NCBI GenBank assembly: GCA_023460715.1
Contig: JAEWPH010000191.1
Location: 1 to 12,326, forward strand
DNA: 12,326 nucleotides
Direction: 5' to 3'
Source of the DNA: Pseudomonadota bacterium
GTDB taxonomy: Bacteria > Pseudomonadota > Gammaproteobacteria > Burkholderiales > Burkholderiaceae_C
Made by a program: the position numbers and the translations under genes. Below are positions 7,500 to 12,326 of this stretch, piece by piece. Position 1 is the stretch's first letter, and each line of letters opens with the position of its first letter. The notes under the pieces were generated by a model. That model did not search any database and had not been told where the DNA came from. It worked only from the letters and a program-made list of their open reading frames with translations.

Positions 7500-7994
7500 T
7501 CAATCGGCAGAAGGGGCCTGCGCCGCACCTGCGGCGTCGCGGCCGCCCTGCAGGCGGGCCTCGGCCAGGTCGGCCTCGTGGCGGTCGCGCAGCATCTTGG
7601 CCAGCGTGAAAGCGGTGGTGATGAGGTACAGCCAGCTCACGCCCAGAAAGGCCTTGTAGGTGGCGTTGATGTCCATGCCCAGCAGGCCCCAGCCCGTCAG
7701 CCCCATGGCCACAGCGAACCCGCCCCAGACCACCAGCTTCCACAGCGGCGTGTCGCCCCCGCGGTGGCCGCCCGAACGGCGTGCGTTGTCATTGTCCCGT
7801 ACGAACTTCGCCAGCACGAAGGCGGCCGACAGACAGAACACGTAGCCCATCACCATGAACGCACGCTCCAACTGCTCGCCCGGCAGCCAGGCCAGTCCGG
7901 TGGCGCACAGGAAGACGGAGATACCGAACGAGACCCAGACCTGGAGCTGCCAGGCCCGGGTGTCGCGCTGGAGGATGAAGGGAGCAGTAGACAT
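7500..7994 (-). CDS. YiaA/YiaB-family inner-membrane protein, 164 aa
   Basis: The protein contains two tandem copies of the two-helix YiaAB domain, at about 14-68 and 84-138. Each starts W-x-LQVWVSF or LWKLVVWGGF and ends FVLAKFVRDN or FTLAKMLRDR, so an internal duplication is visible by eye. Four membrane helices result, with basic loops after each pair. E. coli YiaA (about 145 aa) has the same double layout; its function is not established. A hydrophilic Ala-rich tail (140-164) follows. The start ATG at 7994 was chosen because the upstream part of the open frame is not protein-like. It has no clear ribosome-binding site, and a GGCCC/GGGCC hairpin lies just upstream of it (8006-8018). First gene of the leftward group, 76 bp before the small secreted protein. 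Confidence 0.9.
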   Translation of the reverse strand: MSTAPFILQRDTRAWQLQVWVSFGISVFLCATGLAWLPGEQLERAFMVMGYVFCLSAAFVLAKFVRDNDNARRSGGHRGGDTPLWKLVVWGGFAVAMGLTGWGLLGMDINATYKAFLGVSWLYLITTAFTLAKMLRDRHEADLAEARLQGGRDAAGAAQAPSAD

Positions 7995-8111
7995 ACAGCG
8001 GTGGTGGCCCTGAGGGCCGTGGTTGAACACGGAGCCGATCGTGCCGCGCCGTGGCGCCGCCGCCCCCCCGCGCATTGCACCAGTGGCAGCGGCCCGGCTT
8101 CGCGGTATCGC

Positions 8112-8127
8112 CTGAAGATACTTTCAG
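8112..8127. promoter_or_regulatory. Operator-like inverted repeat in a divergent intergenic region
   Basis: CTGAA (8112-8116) and TTCAG (8123-8127) frame GATACT, a possible -10 box, in the 227-bp gap between the leftward yiaA-like gene and the rightward oxidoreductase gene. A second -10/-35-like string TTGACAAT lies at 8174-8181. Which gene either serves is unclear. Confidence 0.25.
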
Positions 8128-8221
8128 TGCACAGCACGGGGCACCTGGGCGACATGGCGACACCCGCAGGTCTTTGACAATCGCAGCAGCCTTCCACCAA
8201 CACGTCCGCACGGAGACTGCC

Positions 8222-9409
8222 ATGAGCGACCCTAAACCTTTCGACCTCGTCGTCCACGGCGCCACCGGCTTCACGGGCCGGCTGGTCGTGGAGTACCTGC
8301 TGCAGCGCTACCCGGCGGGCAGCGGCCTGCGCTGGGCCATGGGTGGGCGCAGCGCCGACAAGCTCGCCGCCGTGCGCGACGCCCTGGGCGCGCCCGCCGA
8401 CACCCCCTTGGTCGTGACCGACAGCAGCGATCCCGCCAGCCTGCAGGCCCTGATGGACCAGACCCGCCTGGTGCTCACCACGGTGGGCCCCTACCAGTTG
8501 TACGGCAGCGAAGTCGTGACCGCCTGCGCGGCGGCTGGTGTGGACTATGTCGACCTGTGCGGCGAGCCCGCCTGGATGCGCCAGATGATCGACGCGCACG
8601 AAGCCACCGCCCAAACGAGCGGCGCACGCATCGTGTTCTCGTGCGGCTTCGACTCCATTCCCTTCGACCTGGGCGTGTTCCTGCTGCAAAAGGAATTCCG
8701 CGCCCGTTTCGGACAGCCGGCATCGCGCGTGCGCGGCCGGGTGCGCAAGATGAAGGGCACGTTCTCGGGCGGAACGGCCGCCAGCCTGAAGGCGACGATG
8801 GCCGCCGCCGCGAGCCAGCCCGGCGTGCTGGAACTGCTGAAGAACCCGTTCTCGCTCACACCCGGCTTCGAAGGCCCGCGCCAGCCCTCGGGCAGCAAGC
8901 CCATGGTGGACGAGGCTTTGGGGGATGGCGTTTGGGTGGCACCGTTCGTGATGGCGGCCATCAACACCCGCAACGTGCACCGCTCCAACTTCCTGCTGCA
9001 GCACGCCTACGGTGCCGACTTCGTCTACGACGAAATGCTGGTCACCGGCCCCGGAGAGAAGGGCGAGGCCATCGCCCACGCCGTGGCGGGCGACAAATCG
9101 CTCGGCTCCGATCAAGGCCCCAAGCCGGGCGAAGGCCCGTCGCGCGAAGAGCGTGATGCCGGCTTCTACGACGTGCTGTTCCTCGGCACCGACGCCGATG
9201 GCCACCGCCTGCGCGTGGGCGTGACGGGCGACCGCGACCCGGGCTACGGCTCGACCTCCAAGATGATCGCCGAGGCCGCGGTCTGCCTGCTGCAGGACGC
9301 CGCAGGCACGCCCGGCGGCATCTGGACGCCGGCCCCCGCCCTGGGCGAGCGGCTCATCGCGCGGCTGCAGGCCCACGCCGGCCTGGCCTTCGCCGTCGAG
9401 CCGGACTGA
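8222..9409 (+). CDS. Saccharopine dehydrogenase-like / trans-acting enoyl reductase-like oxidoreductase, 395 aa
   Basis: NAD(P)-dependent oxidoreductase of the family that holds human SCCPDH and the mycobacterial trans-acting enoyl reductase Rv2953; closest in length to these (about 420 aa) rather than to true lysine-pathway enzymes. The N-terminal Rossmann fold starts FDLVVHGATGFTG, with glycines of the dinucleotide loop at 13-19 (GATGFTG). Next come MGGRSADKL (40-48), TTVGPY (86-91), YVDLCGE (109-115), CGFDSIPFDLG (141-151) and GTFSGGT (179-185). All are typical of the family. The C-terminal half is the substrate domain. Mycobacterial relatives act in complex-lipid synthesis; in proteobacteria the substrate is unknown. 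The start ATG at 8222 has GGAG at 8212-8215. Divergent from the yiaA-like gene and convergent with acdR, so probably a single-gene unit. Confidence 0.9.
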   Translation: MSDPKPFDLVVHGATGFTGRLVVEYLLQRYPAGSGLRWAMGGRSADKLAAVRDALGAPADTPLVVTDSSDPASLQALMDQTRLVLTTVGPYQLYGSEVVTACAAAGVDYVDLCGEPAWMRQMIDAHEATAQTSGARIVFSCGFDSIPFDLGVFLLQKEFRARFGQPASRVRGRVRKMKGTFSGGTAASLKATMAAAASQPGVLELLKNPFSLTPGFEGPRQPSGSKPMVDEALGDGVWVAPFVMAAINTRNVHRSNFLLQHAYGADFVYDEMLVTGPGEKGEAIAHAVAGDKSLGSDQGPKPGEGPSREERDAGFYDVLFLGTDADGHRLRVGVTGDRDPGYGSTSKMIAEAAVCLLQDAAGTPGGIWTPAPALGERLIARLQAHAGLAFAVEPD

Positions 9410-9411
9410 CC

Positions 9412-9430
9412 GCGCAGCGGCATTCTGCGC
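9412..9430. terminator. Hairpin between convergent genes, possible shared terminator
   Basis: GCGCAG (9412-9417) and CTGCGC (9425-9430) form a perfect 6-bp stem with a 7-base loop, inside the 30-bp gap between the oxidoreductase stop and the acdR stop. It lacks a T-run on either strand. Confidence 0.35.
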
Positions 9431-9439
9431 CCGCGCCGC

Positions 9440-9961
9440 TCACACGGCCAGCGGCAGCTCGGTGGTGGAGAGCACGTTGCGCACCACCATGAACGAGCGC
9501 ACCTGGCGCACGCCCGGCAGGTACAGCAGCTGCTCGGCGTGCAGGCGGTTGAAGCTGTCGTTGTCGCGCGTGCGCACCAGCATGAAGTAGTCGAACTCGC
9601 CGGTGACCACATGGCACTCCATGCAGCCGGAGACCTTGGCGGCGGCCTTCTCGAAGGCGGCGAACGATTCGGGCGTGGAGCGGTCCAGCACCACGCCGAT
9701 CATCACCAGCATGCCGGCCCCGACCGCCCGAGGCCGCAGCAGCGCCACCACCTTGTCGATGAGCCCCAGGCGCTTGAGGCGTTCCACGCGCCGCAGGCAG
9801 GCTGGCGCGCTCAGGTGCACCTTGGCCGCCAGCGCCACATTCGAGATGGAGGCATCGCGCTGCAGCGCACGCAGGATGGCCTTGTCCGTGCGGTCCAGCT
9901 CGGCGGTGCGGTCTTCCCCCGCAATGCCGCCAGACGATGCACTTACTTTTGTTGCGCACAT
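9440..9961 (-). CDS. acdR: Lrp/AsnC-family regulator of ACC deaminase
   Basis: The product is 173 aa, a little longer than common Lrp proteins because of about 20 extra N-terminal residues. The winged helix-turn-helix starts at LDRTDKAILRALQRDASIS (22-40) and continues with the recognition helix near SAPACLRRVERLKRLGLI (51-68). The ligand-binding RAM domain (about 83-160) has VVTGEFDYFMLVRTRD (118-133) and YLPGVRQVRSFMVV (147-160). It is divergent from acdS, the arrangement known for AcdR/AcdS in pseudomonads and Burkholderiales, where the Lrp-like regulator responds to ACC and leucine and activates acdS. That role is carried over from relatives. Start ATG at 9961 has CAGGA 9-13 bases upstream; the frame extends to 10039 but the extra part is unlike the family. 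Confidence 0.9.
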   Translation of the reverse strand: MCATKVSASSGGIAGEDRTAELDRTDKAILRALQRDASISNVALAAKVHLSAPACLRRVERLKRLGLIDKVVALLRPRAVGAGMLVMIGVVLDRSTPESFAAFEKAAAKVSGCMECHVVTGEFDYFMLVRTRDNDSFNRLHAEQLLYLPGVRQVRSFMVVRNVLSTTELPLAV

Positions 9962-9970
9962 GGCTTCATT

Positions 9971-9997
9971 CCTGAAATTCAAATAAGCAAATTCAGG
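9971..9997. promoter_or_regulatory. Candidate AcdR (Lrp-type) operator
   Basis: CCTGAAATT (9971-9979) and AAATTCAGG (9989-9997) form an inverted repeat with one central mismatch pair and a 9-base AT-rich spacer, in the most AT-rich stretch of the window. This fits Lrp-type sites. It lies 10-36 bases upstream of the acdR ATG and overlaps its ribosome-binding site, so it suggests self-repression of acdR as well as control of acdS. A second palindrome, GCGAAC-TT-GTTCGC, is at 10024-10037. Confidence 0.55.
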
Positions 9998-10029
9998 TTT
10001 TACACGCTTTTCAAGCAAATGAAGCGAAC

Positions 10030-10059
10030 TTGTTCGCAACCCTGTTGCGCCGGTATTTT
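10030..10059 (+). promoter_or_regulatory. Candidate acdS promoter
   Basis: TTGTTC (10030-10035) and TATTTT (10054-10059) are 18 bases apart. The -35 part lies inside the palindrome 10024-10037, so a bound regulator there would meet RNA polymerase. Leader to the acdS ATG would be about 100 bases. Pattern match only. Confidence 0.35.
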
Positions 10060-10164
10060 CCTACCATGTCCCTCAGCGGACACCCTTGCCGACGCCGCCC
10101 TCCGGGGCACTGCGGCACCCGGTCGCACCCACCTCCGTTTCCACGCATTGCCAGAAAGCCTTCC

Positions 10165-11181
10165 ATGAACCTGCAGAAATTCGAACGCTATCCCCTGACC
10201 TTCGGCCCCACGCCCATCCAGCCGCTCAAGCGCCTGTCGGCCCATCTGGGCGGCAAGGTGGATCTGTACGCCAAGCGCGAAGACTGCAACTCCGGCCTGG
10301 CCTTCGGTGGCAACAAGACCCGCAAGATGGAGTACCTGATCCCCGAGGCGATCGCCGGCGGCTACGACACGCTGGTCTCCATCGGCGGCATCCAGTCCAA
10401 CCAGACCCGCCAGGTGGCGGCCGTGGCTGCGCACCTGGGCATGAAGTGCGTGCTGGTGCAGGAGAACTGGGTCAACTACTCCGACGCGGTGTACGACCGC
10501 GTGGGCAACATCGAGATGAGCCGCATCATGGGTGCCGAGGTGCGCCTGGATGCCGCAGGCTTCGACATCGGCATCCGTCCCAGCTGGGAGCAGGCCATGG
10601 AAGACGTGAAGAAGGCGGGCGGCAAGCCCTTCCCCATCCCTGCCGGGTGCTCAGAGCACCCGTACGGCGGCCTGGGCTTCGTGGGCTTTGCCGAAGAAGT
10701 GCGCCAGCAAGAGAAGGAACTGGGCTTCCAGTTCGACTACATCGTGGTCTGCTCGGTCACCGGCAGCACGCACGCCGGCATGGCCGTGGGCTTCGCCGCG
10801 GATGGCCGCGCGGACCGCGTGATTGGCATCGACGCATCGGCCAAGCCCGAAAAGACGCGCGCCCAGGTGCTGCGCATCGCCCAGAACACCGCCAAGCTGG
10901 TCGAGCTGGGCCGCGACATCACCGACGCCGACATCGTGCTGGACGACCGCTTCGGCGGCCCCGAGTACGGCCTGCCCAACGACGGCACGCTGGAGGCCAT
11001 CCGCCTGTGCGCCCGCATGGAAGGCATGCTGACCGACCCGGTCTACGAGGGCAAGTCCATGCACGGGATGATCGAGAAGGTGCGGCTGGGCGAGTTCCCC
11101 GCGGGCTCCAAGGTGCTCTACGCCCACCTGGGCGGCGTGCCGGCGCTCAACGCCTACAGCTTTCTTTTTCGCAACGGCTGA
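10165..11181 (+). CDS. acdS: 1-aminocyclopropane-1-carboxylate (ACC) deaminase
   Basis: PLP enzyme that opens the ring of ACC, the plant precursor of ethylene, to 2-oxobutanoate and ammonia; cytoplasmic. The product is 338 aa, exactly the usual length. It starts [18 protein letters not shown], the standard N-terminus, so ATG 10165 is chosen over in-frame ATGs upstream (10030, 10066). PLP lysine is Lys51 (GGNKTRK) and Ser78 is in [10 protein letters not shown]. Tyr268 (PEYG) and Tyr294 are present. Glu295 (VYEGKS) and Leu322 (HLGG) match the residues that mark true ACC deaminase and differ in the related D-cysteine desulfhydrase. All catalytic parts are intact. It is divergent from acdR, with an AT-rich control region between. 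By lowering plant ethylene it supports plant association and gives a nitrogen source. No strong ribosome-binding site is visible. Confidence 0.97.
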   Translation: MNLQKFERYPLTFGPTPIQPLKRLSAHLGGKVDLYAKREDCNSGLAFGGNKTRKMEYLIPEAIAGGYDTLVSIGGIQSNQTRQVAAVAAHLGMKCVLVQENWVNYSDAVYDRVGNIEMSRIMGAEVRLDAAGFDIGIRPSWEQAMEDVKKAGGKPFPIPAGCSEHPYGGLGFVGFAEEVRQQEKELGFQFDYIVVCSVTGSTHAGMAVGFAADGRADRVIGIDASAKPEKTRAQVLRIAQNTAKLVELGRDITDADIVLDDRFGGPEYGLPNDGTLEAIRLCARMEGMLTDPVYEGKSMHGMIEKVRLGEFPAGSKVLYAHLGGVPALNAYSFLFRNG

Positions 11182-11267
11182 ACCCGGCCCACGCGACGAG
11201 GCGGCGCAGCTCACGCGGCTGCTGTCCATGGCATTGATCTGACGGAACCCACGCTAGGAGCCCTGCA

Positions 11268-12260
11268 ATGACCCCGACCCCCATCCGCAGGAAAGCCTGC
11301 GCCGCCCTCTTCGCCACCGCGCTCGGCGCACTGGCACCCCTGCTCACGGCCCAAGCGCAGGGCTATCCGGCCAAGCCGGTGCAGCTCGTCGTACCCTTTC
11401 CACCGGGCGGGGCAGTGGACATCGTGGGCCGGCTGATCAGCAAGAAACTCGGCGACCAGTTGGGCCAGCCCATCGTGATCGAGAACAAGGGCGGCGCCGG
11501 CACCATCGTCGGCGCCTCCTACGTAGCCAATGCCGCGGCGGACGGCTACACGCTGCTGATCAGCTCGGGCTCCACCTTCACCGTCAACCCCGCGCTCCAC
11601 GCCAAGCTGCCGTACGACCCGGTCAAGAGCTACGAGCCCATCGGCATGGTGGCACGGGTTCCGCTGATCCTGCTGGCGAACCGCGACGTGCCGGTGAACG
11701 ACCTGAAGCAGCTGATCGCCGGGGTGCAGGCCCGCCCGGGCACGTATGTCTACGGCTCGTTCGGCAGCGGCACCACCGGGCACTTCGCGGCCGAGCTGGT
11801 GTGGTCCGCGATCGGCGTCAAACTGATGCATGTGCCGTACAAGGGCAGCGCACCGGCCATGAGCGACCTGATGGGCGGGCAGATTCCGTTCACCATCGAC
11901 ACCGTGGCCGCGGCGCTGCCGCAGCTCAAGTCCGGGAAGATCAAGGCCATCGCAGTCACGGGCGGAACGCGCGCCACGCAATTGCCCGACGTGTCCACCG
12001 TGGCCGAAAGCGGCTTCGCAGGCTTTGCCGCAGATTCCTGGCTGGCCGTGGTCGCGCCGCGCGGCCTGCCGCCCGAGGCGAAGGCCCGGCTGCAGAAAGC
12101 CCTGGCCGACACCATGGCGGATGCAGAGATTCGCAGCAAGCTCATCGCCAGCGGGCTGGAGCCGGCGTATGAGCCCGCCGACGCCGTGGCGCGCCGCATC
12201 GACGAAGAGCTGCCCCGCATGCGTGCCGTGGCGCAGAGCGCCAACATCCGCGCGGAGTGA
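11268..12260 (+). CDS. Bug/TctC-family tripartite tricarboxylate transporter substrate-binding protein, 330 aa
   Basis: Periplasmic solute-binding protein of the Bug family, which is greatly expanded in Bordetella, Cupriavidus and Comamonadaceae. Signal peptide: basic start (RRK), Ala/Leu core, cleavage at AQA|QGYPAKP (about residue 30). The family landmarks are VVPFPPGGAVDIVGR (41-55), a Gly-rich loop after ENKGGAGTIVGA, DGYTLLISSGSTFTVNP, HVPYKGSAPAMSDLMGGQI and LPDVSTVAESG. Ligands are small carboxylates or similar anions; which one cannot be told from sequence. The start ATG at 11268 has TAGGAG at 11255-11260. It is 86 bp downstream of acdS in the same direction, with no membrane partners (TctA/TctB) in the window, so it is an orphan binding protein here. 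It could be cotranscribed with acdS, but separate transcription is as likely. Confidence 0.95.
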   Translation: MTPTPIRRKACAALFATALGALAPLLTAQAQGYPAKPVQLVVPFPPGGAVDIVGRLISKKLGDQLGQPIVIENKGGAGTIVGASYVANAAADGYTLLISSGSTFTVNPALHAKLPYDPVKSYEPIGMVARVPLILLANRDVPVNDLKQLIAGVQARPGTYVYGSFGSGTTGHFAAELVWSAIGVKLMHVPYKGSAPAMSDLMGGQIPFTIDTVAAALPQLKSGKIKAIAVTGGTRATQLPDVSTVAESGFAGFAADSWLAVVAPRGLPPEAKARLQKALADTMADAEIRSKLIASGLEPAYEPADAVARRIDEELPRMRAVAQSANIRAE

Positions 12261-12290
12261 GCTGCGCGCGGATGCGCTGCCTGCGTCAAT

Positions 12291-12305
12291 GCGCCAGGCT
12301 GGCGC
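12291..12305. terminator. Palindrome downstream of the Bug-family gene
   Basis: GCGCCAG-G-CTGGCGC is a perfect 15-base palindrome that would fold as a 5-bp stem with a 5-base loop, 30 bases after the stop codon. No T-run follows, so a terminating role is a guess. Confidence 0.3.
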
Positions 12306-12326
12306 GCGCGGGGGCCGCAGAGCGGC

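Noticed and set aside
8174..8179. Consensus -35 box TTGACA upstream of the oxidoreductase gene
   Set aside because: No -10-like hexamer lies 16-18 bases downstream, so it is not supported as a -35 box.
12286..12326. Possible C-terminal end of a leftward gene entering from the right edge
   Set aside because: A TGA on the complement (12286-12288) followed by twelve open codons is too little to call, and the palindrome 12291-12305 lies inside it.

Overview
This is a GC-rich chromosomal window, apparently from a plant- or soil-associated betaproteobacterium of the family Comamonadaceae, most like Acidovorax/Paracidovorax or Variovorax. That placement rests on the protein families (Burkholderiales-type OMPLA, DUF2145 protein, AcdR/AcdS pair, Bug-family binding protein), the codon bias, and an intergenic repeat at 5998-6052 that resembles one I recall from Comamonadaceae genomes. 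It is inference, not a database match. Twelve protein genes are supported, one of them cut by the left edge. I see no tRNA, rRNA, CRISPR array, complete insertion sequence or prophage gene.

Left part (1-4840). This holds the 3' part of pldA (outer-membrane phospholipase A), a short conserved-type gene of unknown function with a good sigma70-like promoter, a leftward universal stress protein gene, a rightward tgt (queuosine tRNA modification), and a rightward glutathione S-transferase gene. Directly after tgt lies a structured non-coding element of about 280 bp (3772-4050). It has 19-bp near-perfect terminal inverted repeats, nested internal palindromes, and TAA on both sides, one of which is the tgt stop codon. 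A collapsed element with similar ends, a short hairpin at 1085-1127, sits in the same position directly after the pldA stop codon.

Middle part (4851-7994). A leftward run encodes, in transcription order, a YiaA/YiaB-type inner-membrane protein, a small secreted or periplasmic protein, and a DUF2145-type exported protein. After an 87-bp gap holding the dispersed repeat comes a membrane protein with a periplasm-sized coiled coil and a double zinc ribbon. None of these has an established function. Together they look like a cell-envelope gene set.

Right part (8222-12260). This holds a saccharopine-dehydrogenase-like/trans-acting enoyl reductase-like oxidoreductase, then the divergent pair acdR (Lrp/AsnC-type regulator, leftward) and acdS (ACC deaminase, rightward). 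An AT-rich control region between them carries an Lrp-like inverted repeat. acdS is followed by a Bug/TctC-type periplasmic binding protein gene with its own ribosome-binding site. AcdS keeps the residues that separate true ACC deaminase from D-cysteine desulfhydrase, so the strain can probably break down the plant ethylene precursor ACC. This fits a plant-associated life.

Most of the window is ordinary housekeeping and accessory metabolism. What most deserves a second look is the palindromic element after tgt with its collapsed relative after pldA, the repeat at 5998-6052, the uncharacterised envelope cluster, and the acdR-acdS control region.
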